From Polyangiaceae bacterium (lineage in GTDB: Bacteria; Myxococcota; Polyangia; Polyangiales; Polyangiaceae): a DNA stretch of 9,196 nucleotides. Under the pieces are notes generated by a model. That model made no database searches. It saw nothing but the letters and a program-made list of their open reading frames with translations, and was not told where the DNA came from. The position numbers and the translations under genes are program-made. Positions within the stretch are counted from its first letter, which is position 1; each line of letters opens with the position of its first letter. Location of the stretch: contig JAICTU010000371.1 in assembly GCA_025936205.1 (NCBI GenBank), forward strand, positions 1 to 9,196, written 5' to 3'. Of the stretch, positions 1-6,049 are shown one piece after another.

Positions 1-560
1 ACGGGCACCTTGTGCACTTCCGTCGTGGCCAGGATGAACTTGACGTGGGGCGGTGGCTCCTCGAGCGTCTTCAGCAGCGCGTTCCAGGCGTTCTGCGACA
101 ACATGTGGACCTCGTCCACGATGAAGATTTTGTAGCGATCGCGCGCCGGACGGTAGGGCAGCGACTCCTGGAGCTTTCGGATCTCGTCCACGCCGGTGTA
201 GCTCGCGCCGTCGATCTCGCGGACGTCGACGTCCACGCCCTCGGCGATCTCCCGACACGCCGCGCAGGCCAGGCACGGCTCGATGCGCTCGGCGGACGTC
301 GGGCTGGCGGGTGCCCCCGCTGGACTCGGGGTGCCGGGTGCCCCCGCGGCAGTAGCGCCTCGCTGCAGGCAGTTCAAGGCCTTGGCCAGGATGCGCGCGC
401 TCGTGGTCTTGCCCACGCCACGTACGCCGGTGAACAGGAACGCGTGTGCGACGCGGTCTTGCTCGATGGCGTTGGCCAGACTGCGCGCCACATGCTCCTG
501 GCCGATCAGGTCCCGAAACTTCATCGGGCGCCACTTGCGAGCAAGGACTACGTAGCTCAT
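1..560 (-). CDS. dnaX: DNA polymerase III subunit gamma/tau, N-terminal part (runs off left edge)
   Basis: This is the clamp-loader ATPase subunit of the replicative polymerase, which helps load the beta sliding clamp. Reading the minus strand from the ATG at 560 gives 186 codons that start [12 protein letters not shown], the usual DnaX opening. The Walker A motif GVRGVGKTT is at residues 45-53 and the DEVHMLS Walker B/DExx region at about 149-155. The conserved segment [22 protein letters not shown] is near 160-181. Zinc-binding cysteines are Cys64, Cys96, Cys99 and Cys102. In E. coli the first two are nine residues apart; here they are 32 apart because of an Ala/Gly/Pro-rich insertion. A GGAG ribosome-binding site lies seven bases before the start (complement of 568-571). 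The C-terminal part, including any gamma/tau frameshift site, is outside the window. The gene is divergent from the secretion regulator, and nothing suggests a functional link between them. Confidence 0.96.
   Translation of the reverse strand, partial: MSYVVLARKWRPMKFRDLIGQEHVARSLANAIEQDRVAHAFLFTGVRGVGKTTSARILAKALNCLQRGATAAGAPGTPSPAGAPASPTSAERIEPCLACAACREIAEGVDVDVREIDGASYTGVDEIRKLQESLPYRPARDRYKIFIVDEVHMLSQNAWNALLKTLEEPPPHVKFILATTEVHKVP
294..347 (-). repeat. 27-bp imperfect tandem duplication inside dnaX
   Basis: Two adjacent 27-bp units (347-321 and 320-294 on the minus strand) share their first 12 bases exactly (GCGGGGGCACCC) and diverge afterwards. They encode two nine-residue units, AGAPGTPSP and AGAPASPTS, at DnaX residues 72-89. 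They make up most of the extra sequence between Cys64 and Cys96 of the zinc module. The repeat keeps frame, so it reads as a tolerated in-frame duplication in a surface loop. Confidence 0.75.
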
Positions 561-625
561 TCAGCGTCTCCAGCCCCCCGGACGAGCGGAGGATTGCGCG
601 TAGCATTTCGAGCCGGGCCAAAGAA

Positions 626-658
626 GGGGTCCAGGTCCCGGGATCGGGGATCGGGGGG
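626..658 (+). other. G-rich stretch with four G-tracts in the dnaX/regulator intergenic region
   Basis: The plus strand has G-runs at 626-629, 640-642, 646-649 and 653-658. The last three are separated by ATC and ATC, so the core is GGGATCGGGGATC followed by six G. This could fold into a G-quadruplex or simply be biased GC-rich DNA. It lies 66-98 bp upstream of the dnaX start, on the dnaX template strand. The rest of 561-690 shows no gene. A short hairpin at 672-683 (CTCGG-CC-CCGAG) has no following T-run and is not called a terminator. Confidence 0.3.
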
Positions 659-691
659 TTTCGGACGATCTCTCGGCCCCGAGGCGCCGAA

Positions 692-706
692 GACAAATTG
701 ACAACC
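692..706 (+). promoter_or_regulatory. Candidate operator upstream of the regulator gene (copy 1 of shared motif)
   Basis: GACAAATTGACAACC at 692-706 matches 14 of 15 bases of the reverse complement of 2237-2251 (GACAAACTGACAACC), which lies upstream of the secretion operon. It contains two GACAA half-sites eight bases apart, and a third GACAA follows at 712-716. It overlaps a TTGACA at 698-703 and abuts the -35 hexamer of the candidate promoter, so a bound protein would probably interfere with transcription of the regulator gene. The match and positions are seen directly; binding by the adjacent regulator is inferred. Confidence 0.5.
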
Positions 707-709
707 AAC

Positions 710-737
710 TTGACAAAACGCATGGACCGGAAAAAAT
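710..737 (+). promoter_or_regulatory. Candidate sigma-70-type promoter for the response-regulator gene
   Basis: A perfect -35 hexamer TTGACA (710-715) is followed after 16 bases by AAAAAT (732-737), a 4/6 match to the -10 consensus. It lies 34 bp before the ATG at 771. A second TTGACA at 698-703 has no convincing -10 partner. The region is clearly more AT-rich than its surroundings, which supports a promoter here, but the -10 is weak. Confidence 0.4.
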
Positions 738-758
738 GTCATCCAGCATGACAACCTG
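737..758 (+). promoter_or_regulatory. Inverted repeat TGTCAT-N5-ATGACA before the regulator start
   Basis: TGTCAT (737-742) and ATGACA (748-753) are perfect inverted arms with a five-base spacer. The right arm is part of GCATGACAACCTG (746-758), which matches 12 of 13 bases of the reverse complement of 2243-2255 upstream of gspC. Located just after the candidate -10, it could be a second operator copy for autoregulation. This is inferred from sequence similarity only. Confidence 0.4.
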
Positions 759-770
759 GCGATCGATGAC

Positions 771-2177
771 ATGACGGCAGCGAGAGATGTAGGTGAGCCC
801 TCTCCGGACTCTCCGGTAGAGGACGGCCAGCTCACCGTTCTGGTGGTGGACGACGAGCCGAGCAATCTGAGCTCGCTGCGCAAGATCTTCGAGCGCGAGC
901 AGATGCGGGTCCTCACGGCGGAGGACGCCAAGTCCGCGCTCGACCTGGTGCGCCGGCACCGGATCCAGGTGGCGCTCATCGATCTGATGATGCCGGGCAC
1001 CTCCGGCGCCGAGCTGCTCCGTGCGCTGAAGGAGGTCTCACCCGATACCGAGGCGGTGCTGATGACGGCCTACGGCACGGTGGAGAATGCCGTACAGGCC
1101 ATGCGCGATGGCGCGTACGACTTCGTGGAAAAGCCGCTCAAGCGCATGAATATCGTCAAGAGCGTGCGCAAGGCCGCCGAGCGGCAGTTGCTGCTCGCGG
1201 AGAACCGCTCGCTGCGCCGCGAGCTGCGCATGCTCACTCATCGCGAAATCGTCGGGCAGAGCTCTGCGCTGCGGCGCGTGCTCGACGTGAGCAATCAAGC
1301 GGCTCCTTCCAGCGCGACGGTGCTGCTGCTGGGCGAGAGCGGCACGGGCAAGGAGCTGATCGCCCGGCACATCCACGGCCGAAGCTCGCGCGCGAGCGGC
1401 CCCTTCGTCGCCGTCAATTGCTCGGCCATTCCCGAATCGATCCTGGAGGGAGAGCTGTTCGGTCACGAGCGCGGTGCGTTCACCGGCGCCGTTGCCCGCC
1501 GCGACGGCCGCTTTGCGCGCGCCGCAGGCGGCTCGCTGTTTCTCGACGAGATCGGGGAGCTGACTCCGGCGGTTCAGGTGAAGCTGTTGCGCGTCCTCCA
1601 GGAGGGAGAGTACGAGCCTCTGGGCGGCGACACCGTCAAGGCGGACGTAAGGATCATCGCTGCGACGAACCGCAATCTGCAGCAAGAGGTCGAGGCAGGG
1701 CGATTTCGCGAGGATCTCTACTATCGCCTGAACGTGATCGCGATCACCGCGCCGCCCTTGCGCTCTCGTCGCGACGACGTGCCGCTGCTGGTGGACCACT
1801 TCTTGGGCATCTACTGCGCAAAGAACGGTCGCCCACGGCTCAGCGTCGCCAGCGATGCGCTCGGGAAACTGCTCGACTACTCCTGGCCGGGCAATGTGCG
1901 GGAGCTGGAGAACGTGATCGAGCGCGCGGCGGTCCTGTGCCCGTCGGACGTGCTGAGCCTCACGGATTTGCCCGATGCGGTCACACGTGCGAGCGCTCCG
2001 GCCCCTTCGAGCCTGGTGTTCGAGGTCGGGACGCCCTTGGCAGAAGTCGAGCAGCGCATGATCCGGGAGACACTCAAGCGCACCGAAGGCGACAAGTCAC
2101 TCGCGGCTCAGTTGCTCGGCATCTCCACTCGAACCATCTACCGCAAGCTGGACGAAGGGTCGGGGGGCCCGGCCTGA
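771..2177 (+). CDS. Sigma-54-dependent response regulator (NtrC family: REC-AAA+-Fis HTH)
   Basis: This is a transcription activator of the NtrC class, expected to use ATP hydrolysis to open promoters held by sigma-54 RNA polymerase after phosphorylation by a sensor kinase. The receiver domain (about 22-135) has the acidic pair Asp27/Asp28, phospho-acceptor Asp71 (in ALIDLMMPG), Thr99 and Lys121. The AAA+ domain (about 158-390) has Walker A GESGTGKE at 188-195, the sigma-54 contact motif GAFTGA at 235-240, Walker B LFLDEIG at 256-262, and WPGNVRELENVIERA near its end. A Fis-type helix-turn-helix lies at about 440-460. The 468-aa length is normal for the class. No strong Shine-Dalgarno sequence precedes the ATG at 771, but no better in-frame start is seen. 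It sits just upstream of the T2SS operon, whose first gene has a sigma-54-type promoter, so it is the likely activator of that operon. The kinase is not in the window. Similarity to PilR/NtrC/AtoC-type regulators is generic, so I give no symbol. Confidence 0.94.
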   Translation: MTAARDVGEPSPDSPVEDGQLTVLVVDDEPSNLSSLRKIFEREQMRVLTAEDAKSALDLVRRHRIQVALIDLMMPGTSGAELLRALKEVSPDTEAVLMTAYGTVENAVQAMRDGAYDFVEKPLKRMNIVKSVRKAAERQLLLAENRSLRRELRMLTHREIVGQSSALRRVLDVSNQAAPSSATVLLLGESGTGKELIARHIHGRSSRASGPFVAVNCSAIPESILEGELFGHERGAFTGAVARRDGRFARAAGGSLFLDEIGELTPAVQVKLLRVLQEGEYEPLGGDTVKADVRIIAATNRNLQQEVEAGRFREDLYYRLNVIAITAPPLRSRRDDVPLLVDHFLGIYCAKNGRPRLSVASDALGKLLDYSWPGNVRELENVIERAAVLCPSDVLSLTDLPDAVTRASAPAPSSLVFEVGTPLAEVEQRMIRETLKRTEGDKSLAAQLLGISTRTIYRKLDEGSGGPA

Positions 2178-2236
2178 AGCGGCGCGTCAGTTCGCGCTCG
2201 AGTTCGAACCTGCGCCCGCCGCGCGCGCCCAAGTCC

Positions 2237-2255
2237 GGTTGTCAGTTTGTCATGC
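2237..2255 (-). promoter_or_regulatory. Candidate enhancer (upstream activating sequence) for the sigma-54 promoter, copy 2 of shared motif
   Basis: On the minus strand this reads GCATGACAAACTGACAACC. Its 15-base part GACAAACTGACAACC matches 692-706 at 14/15, and its 13-base part GCATGACAAACTG matches 746-758 at 12/13, both upstream of the regulator gene. Its centre is about 149 bp before the predicted start of transcription, which is a usual enhancer distance for NtrC-class activators. It contains two GACAA half-sites eight bases apart, as copy 1 does. Binding by the adjacent regulator is inferred. Confidence 0.5.
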
Positions 2256-2280
2256 CGTCGCTCCTGCGCGGCTCCGGCTC

Positions 2281-2291
2281 GACAAGTTGTC
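2281..2291. promoter_or_regulatory. Palindrome GACAA-G-TTGTC, possible second activator site
   Basis: A perfect 5-1-5 palindrome made of the same GACAA/TTGTC half-site as the shared upstream motif. It is centred about 40 bp (roughly four helical turns) downstream of that site and about 109 bp before the predicted transcription start. Paired sites of this kind are common for dimeric activators that assemble into hexamers. The pattern is visible; the role is inferred. Confidence 0.4.
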
Positions 2292-2326
2292 TGCGCCGCA
2301 CTCGAAGCGGAGCAGAGGAGCCGCGA

Positions 2327-2339
2327 TTTCAGGCTGAAA
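2327..2339. promoter_or_regulatory. 13-bp perfect palindrome TTTCAG-G-CTGAAA
   Basis: A perfect 6-1-6 palindrome lies 30 bp upstream of the -24 element. The same two half-sites occur again as TTTCAG at 2384-2389 and CTGAAA at 2405-2410, flanking the predicted transcription start. It differs from the GACAA motif, so it may be the site of another regulator, or a DNA-bending site. It does not fit the IHF consensus that I know. Confidence 0.35.
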
Positions 2340-2368
2340 AAGACCGTGGAATGGGCTAGTTGGGCGCT

Positions 2369-2384
2369 TGGCATGAGTCTCGCT
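2369..2384 (+). promoter_or_regulatory. Sigma-54 (-24/-12) promoter of the T2SS operon
   Basis: TGGCATG (2369-2375), four bases, then TCGCT (2380-2384) fits the sigma-54 consensus TGGCAYR-N4-TTGCW with one mismatch (C for the second T). The invariant GG (2370-2371) and GC (2382-2383) are exactly ten bases apart. Transcription would begin near 2394-2395, about 20 bases before the gspC ATG. The neighbouring regulator has the GAFTGA motif that contacts sigma-54, which makes the call much stronger than the sequence match alone. Confidence 0.72.
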
Positions 2385-2414
2385 TTCAGAGCTGTGGAGG
2401 TCCGCTGAAACGCC

Positions 2415-3446
2415 ATGGGTGTAGAACGCTTTGCGAGAAAATCGTTCGGCTTCGTGGTGGTGCTGCTGCTGGGTCTGGCCATCTACTTTCAGGCAGCGGG
2501 AACGGTGGAGCTCGTCGCCTCCAGCGCGCTCGCCGCGGCGCCCGCGCCGGCGGGCAAGGGTCGCCGCGCAAGGCGCAAGGCGCCGGCGCCATTGGCGAAA
2601 GGCTCTACCACCAATGGCGACGCCATTTTGGCTCGCAATCCCTTCGACTCGGTGACGGGCCCACTCGATCGCAACCCGATCACGGCGGAGCTGCCCGAGC
2701 AGCAGAAGGATGCCGCGGACATCACCGACCCGCTCCATGCCCCCGAGTGCGACGACGTGGCGGTGAACATCGTCACGGAGTCACCCGATCCGGCGTGGTC
2801 GCTGGCCCAGCTCAAGGGCCCCGGCGACCCTGATGCCGCCCCGCGTCGGGGGGGGGATGCCGTCGGCAAGATGAAGGTCGCTTATATCGGCTACAACGCC
2901 GAGAAGGGCAGCCCCGCCGTCTGGCTGCTGAGCAGCGAGAAGCTGTGCCAGTCGCTGCTCTTCAGTGAGAAGAAAGAGAAGGCGGAGCAAGCGAGCTCGG
3001 GGGAAGCGGCGCCTGCGGCTGCGCCGCCCGCCGAGGATCGCGCGGCTCGCCGCGCCGCGCGCGCCAGCACCGGCGGGGCGGGCGCGATACCGCCCGAAAT
3101 CGCGTCGAAGATCCACAAGGTCAGCGAGACGGAGTTCAACGTCGATCGCAGCGTGGTGGACGGAATTCTGGAGAATCAGGCACAGCTGATGCGCTCGGCG
3201 CGCATCGTGCCCGAGCAGAAGGACGGAAAGACGGTCGGAATTCGCCTGTTCGGCATCCGTCCGGATACGCTGCTGGGCAGCCTCGGGCTGCAGAATGGCG
3301 ACCGTCTGGAATCGATCAACGGCTTTGACGTGGCCAACCCGGAGAAAGCTCTGGAGGCCTTCGCTCACCTGCGCACGGCGCCCAAGCTCACGGTTCAGCT
3401 GAACCGTCGCGGCAAAGGCACCACTCTCGATATCAACATCAATTGA
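2415..3446 (+). CDS. gspC: Type II secretion system protein GspC (inner-membrane clamp protein with PDZ domain)
   Basis: GspC spans the periplasm from the inner-membrane platform to the GspD secretin and is thought to take part in substrate selection. Residues 1-12 are a short basic cytoplasmic end, and 13-31 are one membrane helix. An Ala/Pro/Lys-rich linker follows. The homology region begins near ILARNPFDSV (71-80) and runs to about 185. An Ala-rich, charged linker covers about 190-225. A C-terminal PDZ-like domain (about 245-340) includes GIRPDTLLGSLGLQNGDRLESING. Cys112 and Cys178 are the only cysteines and could form a periplasmic disulfide. At 343 aa it is longer than typical gammaproteobacterial GspC, mainly through the linkers. 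The ATG at 2415 has GGAGG at 2396-2400, an unusually long 14-base gap that also places the site at the predicted mRNA 5' end. A run of nine G at 2848-2856 lies within the homology region. It is the first gene of the operon, followed almost immediately by gspD. Confidence 0.9.
   Translation: MGVERFARKSFGFVVVLLLGLAIYFQAAGTVELVASSALAAAPAPAGKGRRARRKAPAPLAKGSTTNGDAILARNPFDSVTGPLDRNPITAELPEQQKDAADITDPLHAPECDDVAVNIVTESPDPAWSLAQLKGPGDPDAAPRRGGDAVGKMKVAYIGYNAEKGSPAVWLLSSEKLCQSLLFSEKKEKAEQASSGEAAPAAAPPAEDRAARRAARASTGGAGAIPPEIASKIHKVSETEFNVDRSVVDGILENQAQLMRSARIVPEQKDGKTVGIRLFGIRPDTLLGSLGLQNGDRLESINGFDVANPEKALEAFAHLRTAPKLTVQLNRRGKGTTLDININ
2848..2856 (+). repeat. Homopolymer of nine G within gspC
   Basis: Codons 145-148 (CGG GGG GGG GAT) contain an uninterrupted G9 tract. 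The frame is intact as given. Loss of one G would change residue 148 to Met and reach a TGA at 2872-2874, giving a 152-aa product without the PDZ domain. The tract could be a slippage hot spot, or simply a place where a sequencing error is likely. Confidence 0.9.
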
Positions 3447-3451
3447 TTTTC

Positions 3452-6049
3452 ATGTCACTTCGACCTCGTGCTTCCTTTTTGGTGTGGCGTCCGATAGCGA
3501 GGCTCCGCCGTGTCACGTGTTGGGTCTCCGGCGGCATCGCCTTCCTGGGGCTCAGCACCGATCCGTCTGCGTTGGGTTGGCGGGGCGTTCCCGCAGCCGT
3601 TGCTCAGACGCCGGAACCCACGCCCGCCGACAAGAAGGGTGCGGCCGGCGGCGCCGAGGACATGCCCGGCGCGCGGGGTCCGCTGCCCCAGAGCATGGAT
3701 TCCATCGCCAAAGCGGTGGACACGCCGTACCGGCCCAAGCCGGACAGTCACCGAGTCAAGTTCAATCTCGAGGACGCGGATCTGGCCGAGTTGGTGCAAC
3801 ACATCAGCGGTCTCACCGGCAAGCGCTTCATCTACGGATCGAAGGTGCGCAAGGTCAGCATCACCGTCGTCTCCCCCGAGCCGGTGACTCTGGCCGAGGC
3901 TTACGAGGCATTCCTCTCCATCCTGCAGGCAAACGGCCTCACCGTGGTGCCGCAGGGAGAGTTTTTGAAGATCGTGGACAGCGCGGGCGCCGCCCAGTCG
4001 GTGCCGCCCCTGTACTCGCGCGCCGCACCCGTGCCAGAGACGGATGCCTACGTGACCCGGCTCTATCGCCTCAAGAGCGTGAGCGCCACCGAGGTCGCGA
4101 ACCTGCTCGGCAAGTTCAAGAGCAAAGAGGGCGACATCACCGTCTACGAGCCGAGCGGGCTCCTGATCATCACCGACACGGGGGCACACATCCGGCGCTT
4201 GATCCGCCTGATCGAAGAAGTGGACGTCGGCTCTGCCAGCTCGCGCATGTGGATCGAGCCGATCCATTACGGCGACGCCCGCGACTACGCCAAGCAGATC
4301 AACGACATCTACCAGCTCGACAAGGGCTCTGCCGGTGGCGGCCTGGTGCGCGTGCTCGCCGACGAGCTCACCAACTCGCTGATCATCGTGGGCTCGAACG
4401 ACGGTTACCTCCGGCTGCTCGAGTTCTTGAAACGCGTGGACACGGCGCCGGCCGCGGAGGGCCGGATCCATGTGCTGCAACTGCAGCACGCCGTGGCGGA
4501 GGAGCTGGCGCAGACCCTGACGCGCATGCTCTCCGGGACCGCAGGCGCTGCGGCAACCGGCCGGGGCAGCGCGCGCGCGCCAGCGCCGGCCGCGCCAGCC
4601 GCAGGCGCCGCAGCCGCCGAAGGCCTGTTCGAGGGCGCCGTACGCGTGACCGCCGACAAGGCGACGAACTCGCTCGTGATCACCTCGTCCAGCCGGGACT
4701 ACGCGCAGCTTCGGATGGTGATCGACAGCCTCGATCGCGAACGGCGCCAGGTCTTCATCGAAGCCGTGATCATGGATCTGGCTGCGCACCGCATCAACAC
4801 GCTCGGTCTCGCCTACCACGGCGGCGCCACCGCCGACCTCGGCGGCAGCGACAAGTCGATCATCCTCGGCGGCTTCAACCCGATCGAGTCGATCGCCGGC
4901 CCGACGCAGTTGCAGGCGCTGGCGCTCGGCGTGCGCGGTCCCGACCTGCAGGGCACGGAAGGCCGCATCCCCACGCTGCCACCGGGCGTGAGCATTCCCG
5001 CGTTCGGCGTGGCGCTCAACGCCGTGGCGACCAGCTCGGATTCCAACGTGCTGTCCACGCCGCATATCATCGCGATGGACAACACCGAGGCGGAGATCAA
5101 CGTCGGCGAGAACATCCCGCTACAGACCAACTCCGCGGGCACCAACCTCTCCAGCCTGGCGCCGTTGCTCGGCGCAGCCGGCGGTCAAGCGACGCAGGGC
5201 GTCGGCGGCTTGGGCGCGCTCGGTGCCCTGGGCGCGCTGGGCAGCGCACCACGCCAGGACGTGGGTACCAAGATCAAGCTCACGCCGCACATCAACAAGA
5301 ACAACCAGGTCCGCCTGGAGATCCAGGAAGAGATCAGCGAGCAGGGCGCGGGCGGTCCGTCCGGAACCCTGGGCACGGTCTCGATCACGCAGCGCTCCGC
5401 CAAGACCACCGTGGTGGTCGACGATCAGCAAACGGTCGTGATTGGCGGTCTGATGCGCGACACCAAGCTGGTCAGTCACCAGAAGATCCCTCTGCTGGGT
5501 GACCTGCCGGTGCTGGGCTTCTTGTTCCGCAACAGCACGACCACGACACAGAAGGCCAATCTGCTGCTGATCCTGACGCCGTACGTGATCGAGTCGCAAG
5601 ATGATCTGCGCAAGGTCTTCACGCGCAAGATGAACGAGCGTCAGGAGTTTCTCGATCGCTATTTCGTCTTCAATTCCGACTGGCAGCCGCCGCGCGACTA
5701 CACGCGCACCAGCGGCCTGGTCGAGGTGATCCGCAAGGCGTTCGCGGACATGGCCGAGCGGCACCGGCTCGAGCTCGAGGGCAAGCCCAGCGAAGCGAAG
5801 GCGCACGAGCCCACCGAGCCGCTCGATCTGCCCGTCGACGTCGGGCCGTCGAAGGGTGGCGCGGCGCCCGCTGGGGCTCCTGCCGCACCCAAGGCTCCCG
5901 CCGCACCACGCTCGCGCCGGCAGCGCTCCCAGAACGACTCCGGCGCTCCGCCCGTGACGCGCCGGGCGGACGTACCGCTGGTGATCAACCCCGGCGTGCG
6001 CAGCGTGGCGGCGGCTCCCACCGCGGCTGCCGTGGAGCGGGTGGAGTAA
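3452..6049 (+). CDS. gspD: Type II secretion system secretin GspD
   Basis: This protein forms the outer-membrane channel through which folded proteins leave. Numbering is from the ATG at 3452 (865 aa). A basic N-terminus and hydrophobic stretch (about 21-34) lead to a likely signal-peptidase site AVA|Q after residue 51. Domains follow the T2SS order: N0 (about 100-180), N1 (200-262), N2 (266-335), N3 (337-430, with an Ala/Pro-rich loop) and the secretin domain (430-715). The signature IPLLGDLPVLGFLFR is at 679-693, followed by NLLLILTPYVI. The lack of an AMIN domain and the presence of N0 to N3 favour GspD over PilQ. An Ala/Pro-rich tail of about 150 residues makes it longer than the roughly 650-710 aa of well-studied homologs. 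The tail is where a pilotin might bind, but no such motif is recognised. An in-frame TTG at 3443 overlaps the gspC stop and would add MIF; neither start has a clear ribosome-binding site, so ATG is preferred. Its TAA overlaps the gspE ATG by one base. Confidence 0.95.
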   Translation: MSLRPRASFLVWRPIARLRRVTCWVSGGIAFLGLSTDPSALGWRGVPAAVAQTPEPTPADKKGAAGGAEDMPGARGPLPQSMDSIAKAVDTPYRPKPDSHRVKFNLEDADLAELVQHISGLTGKRFIYGSKVRKVSITVVSPEPVTLAEAYEAFLSILQANGLTVVPQGEFLKIVDSAGAAQSVPPLYSRAAPVPETDAYVTRLYRLKSVSATEVANLLGKFKSKEGDITVYEPSGLLIITDTGAHIRRLIRLIEEVDVGSASSRMWIEPIHYGDARDYAKQINDIYQLDKGSAGGGLVRVLADELTNSLIIVGSNDGYLRLLEFLKRVDTAPAAEGRIHVLQLQHAVAEELAQTLTRMLSGTAGAAATGRGSARAPAPAAPAAGAAAAEGLFEGAVRVTADKATNSLVITSSSRDYAQLRMVIDSLDRERRQVFIEAVIMDLAAHRINTLGLAYHGGATADLGGSDKSIILGGFNPIESIAGPTQLQALALGVRGPDLQGTEGRIPTLPPGVSIPAFGVALNAVATSSDSNVLSTPHIIAMDNTEAEINVGENIPLQTNSAGTNLSSLAPLLGAAGGQATQGVGGLGALGALGALGSAPRQDVGTKIKLTPHINKNNQVRLEIQEEISEQGAGGPSGTLGTVSITQRSAKTTVVVDDQQTVVIGGLMRDTKLVSHQKIPLLGDLPVLGFLFRNSTTTTQKANLLLILTPYVIESQDDLRKVFTRKMNERQEFLDRYFVFNSDWQPPRDYTRTSGLVEVIRKAFADMAERHRLELEGKPSEAKAHEPTEPLDLPVDVGPSKGGAAPAGAPAAPKAPAAPRSRRQRSQNDSGAPPVTRRADVPLVINPGVRSVAAAPTAAAVERVE
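5213..5239 (+). repeat. Three tandem 9-bp units encoding Gly-Ala-Leu in gspD
   Basis: GGCGCGCTC, GGTGCCCTG and GGCGCGCTG encode (GAL)3 at GspD residues 588-596. They lie in a Gly/Ala/Leu-rich insertion between GENIPLQTN and VGTKIKLTPHIN. In E. coli-type GspD the equivalent loop is much shorter. The units differ at third codon positions, so the repeat is old enough to have diverged or is kept at the protein level. Confidence 0.7.

Noticed and set aside
672..683. Hairpin CTCGG-CC-CCGAG as a terminator
   Set aside because: Five-base-pair stem with a two-base loop and no T-run on either side, and it lies in a divergent promoter region where no gene ends.
12..701. 229-codon plus-strand frame across the dnaX region
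   Set aside because: It is antisense to dnaX, whose Walker motifs and zinc cysteines are intact on the minus strand; the translation matches nothing recognisable.
758..771. Second sigma-54 promoter just before the regulator gene (GG at 758-759)
   Set aside because: The bases ten positions downstream are CA, not GC, so the required GG-N10-GC pattern is absent.
1038..1799. 253-codon minus-strand frame inside the response regulator
   Set aside because: Antisense to the receiver and AAA+ domains; composition typical of a shadow frame.
3455..5065. 536-codon minus-strand frame opposite gspD
   Set aside because: Same GC-driven artefact: low-complexity Arg/His/Gly composition, opposite well-supported secretin domains.
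3484..5502. 672-codon plus-strand frame overlapping gspD in another frame
   Set aside because: Arg-rich, no domains, and in conflict with the gspD reading frame, whose N0-N3 and secretin motifs are intact.
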